This document shows, piece after piece, positions 16,511 through 23,306 of a DNA stretch of 29,532 nt. The notes beneath the pieces are model-generated. The model made no database searches. It saw only the letters and a program-made list of their open reading frames with translations, and was not told the DNA's origin. A program made the translations under genes and the position numbers. The stretch lies in the NCBI GenBank assembly GCA_023301545.1, contig JALZUI010000079.1, forward strand, positions 1 through 29,532, written 5' to 3'. Numbering within the stretch: the first letter of the stretch is position 1; each line of letters starts with the position of its first letter. Origin of the DNA: Akkermansiaceae bacterium (GTDB taxonomy: Bacteria > Verrucomicrobiota > Verrucomicrobiia > Verrucomicrobiales > Akkermansiaceae).

Positions 16511-17224
16511 TTATGGTTGTGACGGTGTGATCTCAGGAATGATTACTGGTGCGACCTGTGATATCTCAGGAGTGATTACTGGGATGAAGACCGGTAGTCC
16601 AGGAATTGTAGGGTCTGTGAATCCGGTTTGTATTGAAGCAGGGCTTACTCCAGGGTCGACTGATGTTTGAGTGAAGTTGGTTCCTGATCCTAAGTTATCA
16701 AGAGGGTTTCCTGATAGGTTTTGAGCGCCGCTGTTGTTGCCTTCACCTTGTCCGTGACCAGCTCCATTTTTACCGCCGTTTTTACCACCGGAATATCCGT
16801 TTTTCCCGCTAAGGAAGAGAATGCTTGAGTCTTTTTTCCCCACGCTGGCATTGTCTGAGAATTGTTTGGCAACTTCAGCGATTTCGTTCGCTGCGTCAGG
16901 AGCGATAGCGATACTACAGTTTACGATAGCTTCAAGTTGATCAGGTGCGGCGATGATTGCTGTTTCGACGATGCTCTTTACGAGCTCTTTATTAGCGGAA
17001 CTTGCAACAATAGATGCTTTAACTACTTCGCATAAGCATTCTGGGGATTTCAGTGCGGAGAGACGTACTTGTTCTAAAACCTTAACGTCAGATTTTTTGA
17101 TCGCTGCTATTTCTTTCGCCGCTTGGTTATATGTATTAGCGCAGTTAGAAGGCGCAGAAGTACTTGATACGTTCTCTCCATAAGAGAGAGCGCTTAAAGA
17201 TAGGGTGAGTGCTAGTATTTTCAT
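16511..17224 (-). CDS. Secreted helical/Gly-Asn-rich protein, first gene of the export operon
   Basis: I do not recognise a named family. From the ATG at 17224 the protein has 237 residues: a signal peptide (1-16, ending ALSYG), then an alpha-helical region (about 25-125) with loosely repeated units of about 20 residues (VETAIIAAPDQLEAIV, CSIAIAPDAANEIAEVA) and cysteines at 28, 63, 65 and 103. A Gly/Asn/Lys-rich linker follows (about 139-175) and then a Pro/Ile-rich tail with two 11-residue repeats (PVITPEISQVA, PVIIPEITPSQ). An upstream in-frame ATG at 17266 is rejected because a TTGACA promoter lies over that segment. It leads the polysaccharide-export operon, 35 bases before the beta-barrel gene. 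Role unknown; possibly periplasmic or surface-attached. Confidence 0.75.
   Translation of the reverse strand: MKILALTLSLSALSYGENVSSTSAPSNCANTYNQAAKEIAAIKKSDVKVLEQVRLSALKSPECLCEVVKASIVASSANKELVKSIVETAIIAAPDQLEAIVNCSIAIAPDAANEIAEVAKQFSDNASVGKKDSSILFLSGKNGYSGGKNGGKNGAGHGQGEGNNSGAQNLSGNPLDNLGSGTNFTQTSVDPGVSPASIQTGFTDPTIPGLPVFIPVITPEISQVAPVIIPEITPSQP
16530..16582 (-). repeat. Two 20-bp direct repeats encoding the Pro/Ile tail
   Basis: The 20-base units at 16530-16549 and 16563-16582 differ at one position (ATCTCAGGAATGATTACTGG against ...GAGTG...). Their 33-base period equals 11 codons, so the repeat is in frame and gives the PVI-PEI peptide duplication at the C-terminus of the secreted protein. 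Confidence 0.85.
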
Positions 17225-17254
17225 GTTTAATGTGTGATATTTAAACATCCAAAC

Positions 17255-17282
17255 ATTTTCAGTCACGTGTAGTCAATGTCAA
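17255..17282 (-). promoter_or_regulatory. Predicted sigma70-type promoter of the polysaccharide-export operon
   Basis: On the minus strand a consensus -35 TTGACA (17277-17282) is followed after 16 bases by GAAAAT (17255-17260), a four-of-six match to TATAAT. The expected transcription start is about 24 bases before the ATG at 17224. The spacing excludes the longer start at 17266 for the first gene. Confidence 0.6.
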
Positions 17283-17320
17283 ATCTCATTTTTCGAGTTT
17301 TTTTTAAACGACATTTGGTT

Positions 17321-18094
17321 TTATAACTGATTTTTCGTTTTTATTATTACAGGGCAAGAATCTAAAAAGCCTTTCGAGGCTTCTTTCGCGATAGCTTCGA
17401 CGCCAAGGAGTTCGGTTGCGTAGTGATTAGCGAGGAAGTAGTTCATCTCTTTTTCTTCTGCGTAGGGTATGGTCCATTGAGAGCCTTCTCCCGTTAAGAA
17501 GCTTCTTCCGCCTGTTTCGTAAACAGTTTTGACCTGTGAGCCAGCTCCTCCTGTGATTATGTATAGTTCCTCGATATACGCATCGCCTCTTAAGCATGTA
17601 TGAGGTTGAATGTTTAAGAGGTCTGAGATTTCATTAGTGAAGAGATCACGGTTTTTGTTGAGGGCTCCTTTCACAGCGATTTTAATGCCTTTCCAATTTA
17701 TGCAGTGTTCAATTTGCGTCAGTCCTAGCGCTTTAGCCAGCAATACGTTATTGCCGAATTGTGGGTGGATATCGAGAGGGATGTGCGAGCTATACACCGC
17801 GATGTTATTATCCAGTAGTATTTTGCATTTTTCACGCCAGGAGCCAGTGAGCATTTCTACACCTTGCCAGAATAGGCCGTGATGGACAATGAGGAGGTCT
17901 ACATTCTGCTCGGCGGCTATTCTGATGGTGTCTAAGGAGGCGTCAACAGCAGCAGCGATAATCTCCACTTCACCATTATTTTCTACTTGGAGACCGTTGT
18001 GCGCAGTGGGGTAGTCAGGGATGTTGGCGTGATTCAGGGTGGTATCTAGCCAGTTAGTGATTTCACGGAGTTTGGTATCAGACTGTTTTGCCAT
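17321..18094 (-). CDS. Nif3-like dinuclear metal centre protein (YbgI/NIF3 family)
   Basis: A 257-residue member of the NIF3/YbgI family, toroidal hexamers with a two-metal site and no settled physiological function (often labelled GTP cyclohydrolase I type 2). The expected metal ligands are all visible: His71-His72 in IVHHGLFW, Asp108 in SSHIPLDIH, and His224/Glu228 in ANHYATELLG. The sequence GEGSQW at about 202-207 replaces the GE-HH motif more common at this place. The start ATG at 18094 diverges from lpxC-fabZ across 88 bases. The downstream gap of about 40 bases to the export-operon promoter has only a weak hairpin with a T-run. Assignment to the family is secure. Confidence 0.9.
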   Translation of the reverse strand: MAKQSDTKLREITNWLDTTLNHANIPDYPTAHNGLQVENNGEVEIIAAAVDASLDTIRIAAEQNVDLLIVHHGLFWQGVEMLTGSWREKCKILLDNNIAVYSSHIPLDIHPQFGNNVLLAKALGLTQIEHCINWKGIKIAVKGALNKNRDLFTNEISDLLNIQPHTCLRGDAYIEELYIITGGAGSQVKTVYETGGRSFLTGEGSQWTIPYAEEKEMNYFLANHYATELLGVEAIAKEASKGFLDSCPVIIKTKNQL

Positions 18095-18182
18095 GGTTGT
18101 TAGGAGGTGTTAGGTGTGTATTAGTTAACTTATCAGAAAGATTCCTTGATTTTCATGCTATGTCTATTCAATAAAGTTATCA

Positions 18183-19496
18183 ATGGCCTCATTAATGGAA
18201 CATACGCTAGCGAAGGAAGCATCACTGGAAGGGACTTCACTTCATACAGGTGAAAAAGTTACTTTGACGATTAAGCCTGCTCCTGAGGGGCATGGGTTTA
18301 AGTTTAGACGAGTCGACCTAGAAGACCAACCCTTTATTGATGCGGATGTCAGTAAGGTCCGGACGGTTGAGCGCGCGACAACCTTGGCAGAAGGATCAGT
18401 TAAGGTGCATACTGTAGAGCATGTTATCTCTGCCTTGACCGCTATGGGCGTGGATAATGCTATTATTGAAATGGATGCGAATGAGCCTCCAATCGGTGAC
18501 GGGTCCTCGCAGCCATTCGTAGAACTTATTAAGCAAGCCGGCTTGGAAGAGCAGTCTGCGCCTCGTAAGGTTTGGGAAATTCGTGAGCCGATTCATTTAG
18601 ATACCGGAAAAGGTCCGATTATCACAATTGTTCCTTCCAAAGAATTCAGAGTGTCAGTTACTAACGTAGGGCCTGAAGGTCGTGTGACGCAGTATTTTTC
18701 ATCTGTGGTGACTCCAGAAATTTATGAAAAAGAGATCGCGCCAGCGAGAACTTTCACGTTCTATGAAGACGTTAAACCGCTTCTTGATAAGGGTTTAATT
18801 AAAGGAGGGAGTCTTGAGAATGCAGTAGTGATTCGAGGTGAAGAAGTGATGTCAAAAGAACCTATGCGTTTCACAAATGAGTTTGCTCGTCACAAGGCGT
18901 TAGATGTTATTGGTGATCTGATGTTATGTGGGAAGAGGATCCTAGGGCATGTGATAGCAGTAATGCCAGGACACGGCCCAAATACGGAAATGGCCAAAAA
19001 GCTTAAGAAGGAATACTCAGTGATGCGCAGCATGGTGCCCTCAGTGATGATCCCGCAGGGTGAGGGGGTTCTAAATATTAATGAGATTCATAAAATCTTA
19101 CCTCACCGCTACCCATTCCTTCTTCTGGACAGAGTAGTTGATTTTGAAGGAGACCTCAAGTGTACGGGAATTAAAAATGTAACGTTCAACGAGCCGTTTT
19201 TTCCAGGGCACTTTCCTGATCACCCTGTAATGCCTGGTGTGTTACAGCTTGAAGCGATGGCTCAGTGTGCCTCGATCTTGATGTTACGCGTTCCGGAAAA
19301 CCAAGGTAAAATCGGCTACTTTATGAGTGCTGACAGTGTGAAATTCCGTAAGCCTGTAGTGCCCGGAGATACGATTTTCATCGAAGCTGAAATCACTAAA
19401 ATGCGTAAAACAATTGGTCAAGCATCATGCCGTTGCTTGGTTAATGGTGAAATTGTAAGTTCGGGCGAATTAAAGTTTGCATTGATTGATAATTAG
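18183..19496 (+). CDS. lpxC/fabZ: LpxC-FabZ fusion: UDP-3-O-acyl-N-acetylglucosamine deacetylase / 3-hydroxyacyl-ACP dehydratase
   Basis: A 437-residue bifunctional enzyme joining the committed step of lipid A synthesis with fatty-acid elongation. Residues 1-290 are LpxC, with zinc ligands His80 (HTVEH), His237 and Asp241 (FARHKALDVIGD) and the catalytic His264 (PGHGPN). Residues about 297-437 are FabZ, with HRYPFLLLDRV, His343 in FPGHFPDHPVMPG and Glu357 in LQLEAMAQ. Both active sites are complete. The fusion is known from Bacteroidetes and some Verrucomicrobia and here supports a Gram-negative LPS-making lineage. The start ATG follows an AT-rich segment without a Shine-Dalgarno sequence. 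Two tRNA-Gly genes begin 31 bases after the stop, ahead of the first terminator. Confidence 0.96.
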   Translation: MASLMEHTLAKEASLEGTSLHTGEKVTLTIKPAPEGHGFKFRRVDLEDQPFIDADVSKVRTVERATTLAEGSVKVHTVEHVISALTAMGVDNAIIEMDANEPPIGDGSSQPFVELIKQAGLEEQSAPRKVWEIREPIHLDTGKGPIITIVPSKEFRVSVTNVGPEGRVTQYFSSVVTPEIYEKEIAPARTFTFYEDVKPLLDKGLIKGGSLENAVVIRGEEVMSKEPMRFTNEFARHKALDVIGDLMLCGKRILGHVIAVMPGHGPNTEMAKKLKKEYSVMRSMVPSVMIPQGEGVLNINEIHKILPHRYPFLLLDRVVDFEGDLKCTGIKNVTFNEPFFPGHFPDHPVMPGVLQLEAMAQCASILMLRVPENQGKIGYFMSADSVKFRKPVVPGDTIFIEAEITKMRKTIGQASCRCLVNGEIVSSGELKFALIDN

Positions 19497-19527
19497 TGAT
19501 TATTGTCTCGCTCCACCAATTAAAGAT

Positions 19528-19601
19528 GCGGGTATAGCATAGTGGTAATGCTCCAGCCTTCCAAGCTGGCCAGGGGGGTTCGATTCCCCCTACCCGCTCC
19601 A
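19528..19601 (+). tRNA. tRNA-Gly (anticodon TCC), copy 1
   Basis: The cloverleaf is complete: acceptor stem GCGGGTA/TACCCGC, D-arm AGCATAGTGGTAATGCT, anticodon stem CCAGC/GCTGG around the loop CTTCCAA (anticodon TCC, reads GGA and GGG), T-arm GGGGG-TTCGATT-CCCCC, discriminator T and an encoded CCA (19599-19601). It is 74 bases long with CCA. Confidence 0.97.
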
Positions 19602-19627
19602 TCTTCAATCTAGGTATTCGTTTTTTC

Positions 19628-19701
19628 GCGGGTATAGCATAGTGGTAATGCTCCAGCCTTCCAAGCTGGCCAGGGGGGTTCGATTCCCCCTACCCGCTCC
19701 A
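19628..19701 (+). tRNA. tRNA-Gly (anticodon TCC), copy 2
   Basis: This copy is identical to copy 1 over all 74 bases, including the encoded CCA at 19699-19701, and starts exactly 100 bases later. The 26-base spacer between the copies is not conserved with the sequences before or after. A terminator follows directly, so both copies probably lie on one precursor transcript. Confidence 0.97.
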
Positions 19702-19703
19702 CA

Positions 19704-19730
19704 AAAAAGCCTCCTTACGGGAGGCTTTTT
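19704..19730 (+). terminator. Terminator after the tandem tRNA-Gly genes
   Basis: An 11-bp stem (AAAAAGCCTCC with GGAGGCTTTTT) closes a 5-base loop, with the T-run within and after the 3' arm. It lies two bases past the second tRNA and would end a transcript from lpxC-fabZ or from a tRNA promoter. The A-rich 5' arm lets it also act on the minus strand. Confidence 0.9.
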
Positions 19731-19784
19731 AGTATCAAGGAGGCTACAGTCTCAATTGTGATAAAGGTTGAAGGTGAAAAATAA

Positions 19785-19815
19785 GGGCGTAAGTTGCTGT
19801 TCGCAAAATACGCCC
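19785..19815 (-). terminator. Terminator of the GlsB-like gene
   Basis: The stem GGGCGTA/TACGCCC (7 bp) continues after a 2x2 internal loop into TTGC/GCAA around the loop TGTTC. On the minus strand it is followed by TTATTTTTC. It lies 37 bases past the stop of the minus-strand membrane-protein gene. Confidence 0.7.
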
Positions 19816-19816
19816 G

Positions 19817-19850
19817 TAGACTATCGTCTAGTATCGTAGGATTAATCCTA
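19817..19850. repeat. Two short inverted repeats beside the GlsB-like gene
   Basis: TAGAC/GTCTA with a TATC loop (19817-19830) and the perfect 14-base palindrome TAGGATTAATCCTA (19837-19850) lie between the terminator at 19785-19815 and the stop codon at 19853. Neither has a T-run. Three successive inverted repeats thus fill the segment just downstream of this gene. Confidence 0.6.
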
Positions 19851-19852
19851 GA

Positions 19853-20107
19853 TTACTCTGTGTCTGAACTTTCGATCTTCTTTTGCTTAGACTGCTTAAT
19901 CTTACGGTAAACAAAGAGGAGGATTAAGGCGCCGATAGTGGCTGAAATAATTCGCCCAATAAGGCCTCCGTTTCCGTCGGGGATAATAGGGAGTGCTCCA
20001 CCTACAATTCCGCCAATAAAGGAGCCTGCGATTCCCAGCAGCATGGTCATGATGATTCCTCCTCCATCTTTTCCTAGAGCGCCTGCAAGGAGGCCGATAA
20101 CGAGCAT
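19853..20107 (-). CDS. GlsB/YeaQ/YmgE family small membrane protein
   Basis: An 84-residue transglycosylase-associated (GlsB/YeaQ/YmgE) stress-type membrane protein. The glycine-rich hydrophobic pattern is typical: IGLLAGALGKDGGG, MLLGIAGSFIGGIVGGAL and GLIGRIISATIGALILLFVY, then a basic tail KIKQSKQKK. Three membrane segments are expected. The N-terminus is shorter than in most homologues, and no alternative ATG, GTG or TTG codon exists upstream in frame. It lies 104 bases after the queA stop. The biochemical function of the family is not known. Confidence 0.82.
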   Translation of the reverse strand: MLVIGLLAGALGKDGGGIIMTMLLGIAGSFIGGIVGGALPIIPDGNGGLIGRIISATIGALILLFVYRKIKQSKQKKIESSDTE

Positions 20108-20211
20108 TGAGATGAATGAAGACTTATAAAATGTGTTTATATTGTTTTATTGATGCGATCAATAAGAAAATAGGAGGCAGAGAGGTTCGTTGCTTCCGTT
20201 TTTATGGGGGA

Positions 20212-21201
20212 TTAGAGGATGAGCATGCAGTCGCCGTAACTAAAAAAGCGGTATTGTTCTGCAACTGCTTGTCGATAGGCTTCCATAATGAGTTCTCTAC
20301 CCGCGAAGGTTGAGACGAGCATCATTAAGGTGCTTTTAGGAAGGTGAAAGTTGGTGAGCAGGGCGTCGACAATTTGTGGTTGATAGGGGGGGTAGAGAAA
20401 GATGTCAGTAGCGCCTTGGGTGGCTGTTAATGCGCCTTTATTGTGGACTGAGGCGAGGTGCTCTAAGACTCGGGTTACAGTAGTTCCTACTCCTACTACG
20501 CGGGCTGCGCCATTGATTTTCTGGGCGGCTTGTTCATTGAGTGCGAATTGCTCGGCGTGCATCTCGTGGTCTTTAACGAAGTCGGCCTTAACGGGGCGGA
20601 AGGTGCCAACTCCGACATGAAGAGTGAGAAAGGTGTGGTTGATATTGGCGAGGAGTTCAGGGGTAAAGTGTAGCCCTGCGGTAGGTGCTGCGATTGCTCC
20701 TTCTTCCTGAGCATAAACGGTTTGATAACGTTCGAAATCGGCATCTTCAGCCTCTCTTTGCATATAATGGGGGAGGGCTAATTGTCCGCATTTTTCCTCG
20801 TCGATTTCTTTGTCCCATTGGATCAGGCGGTATCCTTCCTCGTCGATTTTGGTGACCACTCCGGTAATACCACCTACCGTTACTTCACGACCGATTTTCA
20901 TTCGTTTGCCCGGACGTACCATGCAGCGCCAGAGGGTTGCCGATTCTTTGGCCACGCGCACAAGCTCGATTTTTTGATCATCGGAAAAGTAGCGAGAGCG
21001 GACGACTCTGGTGTTATTAAGGACGAGTAAATCTGAGGGACTCAGAAAGGAATTAAGATCCTTAAAGGCGGCATGCGTAATGCTCTGCTCCGCACGGTTA
21101 ATGACCAGCATGCGGGAGTCGTCTCGTCGTTCGGCGGGGCGGCTCGCGATTAACTCCTCGGGGAGTTCGAAATCAAAGTCATCTGTACGGAGATCAGTCA
21201 T
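20212..21201 (-). CDS. queA: S-adenosylmethionine:tRNA ribosyltransferase-isomerase
   Basis: Transfers and isomerises the ribosyl part of SAM onto 7-aminomethyl-7-deazaguanine in tRNA, giving epoxyqueuosine. The protein (329 residues from the chosen start) has the family landmarks FDFELPEELIASRPAERRD, LLVLNNTRVVRSR, the EGAIAAPTAGLHFTPELL block, LHVGVGTFRPVKAD, MHAEQF, and TNFHLPKSTLMMLVSTFAGRE near the end. I chose the ATG at 21201, which gives the usual N-terminus; an ATG at 21237 would add 12 residues and overlap the upstream glycosyltransferase gene by 16 bases. Only 20 bases separate it from that gene, so cotranscription is likely. No other queuosine gene is in the window. Confidence 0.95.
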   Translation of the reverse strand: MTDLRTDDFDFELPEELIASRPAERRDDSRMLVINRAEQSITHAAFKDLNSFLSPSDLLVLNNTRVVRSRYFSDDQKIELVRVAKESATLWRCMVRPGKRMKIGREVTVGGITGVVTKIDEEGYRLIQWDKEIDEEKCGQLALPHYMQREAEDADFERYQTVYAQEEGAIAAPTAGLHFTPELLANINHTFLTLHVGVGTFRPVKADFVKDHEMHAEQFALNEQAAQKINGAARVVGVGTTVTRVLEHLASVHNKGALTATQGATDIFLYPPYQPQIVDALLTNFHLPKSTLMMLVSTFAGRELIMEAYRQAVAEQYRFFSYGDCMLIL

Positions 21202-21221
21202 GAGAGGAATTACAAAAGAGG

Positions 21222-23306
21222 CTATAGTTTCGTCCATTCATTGAGCACATCCTCGGCCTCTGCAAGTCCATTCGACCGCAGTAGTAAGGTTATTCCATCA
21301 GAGTCGGGATGCTCTAGGGCGATTTGGAGAACGAGCCCTCCTTTTTCAGCATCCCACTGTTGTTCTTTTACTAATTGCCAACCTTGCTCTTGGAAGCGGG
21401 TGAGGAGCTCGGTCCGCGAGGCGTGTTCCTCGCGCCAGTATCTAGCGGTGTGCATAACGGGTACTCGCGGCGCAGCGTTATTTGGTGATTTGAATACGTA
21501 TTGGAAGGCTTTGATAGAGGGAGGGACCCCATGTCGCCAACGAGCGAGCATGCGCACTAGTGGGTAATAACGGGCAAGAAACCTACCACGCTTAGTTTTC
21601 GCTACTTGGCCTGTTTCTGTGCGGTGCTGCAAGGGCTGAAACGAGGCGATCCCAGCAAGTCCTCCGTAAATCGTACAGCCATCTGTATAACCGATGCTTT
21701 CGCCTGAATACACTAGGCCTTTCCAAGAGACTCCGCTGCCTTGAACTCGTTCGGGATAATCTCTAGCGAGGAGGGCTTCGGCTTTCCCGTAACCCCATTG
21801 TTGTTTGAGGTACTCGTAGTAACTGGAGCGAGGTTCGTGCCAGACGTAAGCGTTAGGGGTGAAACGGAGGAGGTAGCCCGCTGCGATTACCCGCCAGCAA
21901 AAGTCGACGTCATCTCCTGCCACGCGGTAATGCTCACGGAAACCGTCGATTTCTTGCCAGACTGACTTACGAACCGCCATGTTACACCCAGGGAGGTGCT
22001 CGGCAATTGTAGAAGAAAGTAAAACAGGAGAAGCTTGACCTGGGAGGCGTGCGACTTCTTGAGTGATGGGATTACTTTGGAGGGGCGGGATACCGTATCC
22101 TCCGCACATGCCAACCTCTGGGCTTTCAAAGCCTTTGCGTAATTCATTGAGCCATTGCGAGTGAGGGCGGGCGTCGTCATCGGTGTAGGCTAGGATCGTT
22201 CCGCTTGCGTGTTGGGCACCAGTATTGCGGGCGTGTGAAAGCCCATGATTTTTTTGGGTTATGACCTTGTAAGAAATTTTCGCGCTTTGAAACTTTTCAT
22301 AGAAAGAAAGGGCGACTTTCTCGCTCTCATCATTGGAGCCGTCATTGACAATAAGAACTTCGTAGTTAGCTCCCGCCAGTTCTAGTAAGGCTTCAAGATT
22401 TGCAGGAATACGTAGGGCCCCATTGTATGTGCAGACGATTACGGAAACTTTTTCCGAACTGATTTCTACTGGTTTTGTTTGGAAAAGTGAATGTGCAACC
22501 TGGCGGAGTGTTCCATCGGCGCGTTGGAGCCCAAATTCCCAATCAGGCACGAGTCTTTCGCCCTTCCACCAAAGGTCGCTCCACGCAAAATAGGTGAGAC
22601 CCGCGATGCCTTCTTGATCTCCGAGTCTGGCTGCCATGCTTAGAATTTCCGCCTGCCCTTCTTCACCATGGGTGCTGAGCGTTCCTGCATCGACTCCAAA
22701 TTCACTGATCACTACAGGCCGAGAGCCGGAGAGCACTTGTAAATGCTGTAGGTAATGCCTGAAGTTTTCCTCGTCTTCTAAATAGAGATTAAAAGCGGTA
22801 AAGTCGGCATTGCGGAGTTCCAGGAATTCGGTCGTAGGAAAATTAGCGTAGGCGTAGAGGATATCAGGGAATGCCGCGCGGAGGGAGTCGATGAAGCCTT
22901 CAAGGGCCTCTTTTACCTTCGTAATCCCCATCCAACGAATAAGATCAACAGGGATTTCGTTTGCGATGTAAAGGCCTGCTAAGGCGGGGTGGTGCGCTAG
23001 TTGGCTAAGGAATGATTTCGTTTCCTGTAGTGCTTGCTGAATGATCTCGGAGGAATTGAGAAAATCAGAATCCCAGGGCCACGGAGAAGAGGCGAAAACT
23101 TGAAGCTCCAATTCATGAGCTTGATCGAGAAACTCACGGGTAGGAAGTTGATACACTCGTACCATATTAGCGCCCAGAGAAGCGATCGTTGGCAGTTCGG
23201 CGATGAGATCATACTCTGGAGGAAGGGGCCCAAGAGTAACTCCTCGGAGAGTGATTTTGCGCTCATGGAGGGAGAAGAAACGCCCATCAACAGTGAGAGC
23301 ACTCAT
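21222..23306 (-). CDS. Fusion of a glycoside hydrolase-like TIM barrel and a family 2 glycosyltransferase
   Basis: A 694-residue two-domain protein. Residues about 5-275 resemble the clan GH-A TIM barrel (as in GH2): GANMVRVYQLP near 46-55, an Asn-Glu pair in IANEIP (Glu117, acid/base position) and ISEFGVDA (Glu202, nucleophile position), then YFAWSDLWW. Residues about 285-560 are a GT2 (GT-A) glycosyltransferase: VSVIVCTYNG, VNDGSNDES, the metal-binding YTDDDARP (Asp376-378) and AGDDVDFCWRV as the acceptor-site acidic motif. A small alpha/beta region ends the protein. There is no signal peptide or membrane helix, so it should be cytoplasmic. Its start shares one base with the stop of the upstream HExxH membrane protein. 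Substrates are unknown. Confidence 0.85.
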   Translation of the reverse strand: MSALTVDGRFFSLHERKITLRGVTLGPLPPEYDLIAELPTIASLGANMVRVYQLPTREFLDQAHELELQVFASSPWPWDSDFLNSSEIIQQALQETKSFLSQLAHHPALAGLYIANEIPVDLIRWMGITKVKEALEGFIDSLRAAFPDILYAYANFPTTEFLELRNADFTAFNLYLEDEENFRHYLQHLQVLSGSRPVVISEFGVDAGTLSTHGEEGQAEILSMAARLGDQEGIAGLTYFAWSDLWWKGERLVPDWEFGLQRADGTLRQVAHSLFQTKPVEISSEKVSVIVCTYNGALRIPANLEALLELAGANYEVLIVNDGSNDESEKVALSFYEKFQSAKISYKVITQKNHGLSHARNTGAQHASGTILAYTDDDARPHSQWLNELRKGFESPEVGMCGGYGIPPLQSNPITQEVARLPGQASPVLLSSTIAEHLPGCNMAVRKSVWQEIDGFREHYRVAGDDVDFCWRVIAAGYLLRFTPNAYVWHEPRSSYYEYLKQQWGYGKAEALLARDYPERVQGSGVSWKGLVYSGESIGYTDGCTIYGGLAGIASFQPLQHRTETGQVAKTKRGRFLARYYPLVRMLARWRHGVPPSIKAFQYVFKSPNNAAPRVPVMHTARYWREEHASRTELLTRFQEQGWQLVKEQQWDAEKGGLVLQIALEHPDSDGITLLLRSNGLAEAEDVLNEWTKL

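Noticed and set aside
17225..17266. Upstream in-frame ATG that would lengthen the secreted protein by 14 residues.
   Set aside because: The extra residues would come before the signal peptide, and the predicted -10 element (17255-17260) lies inside them.
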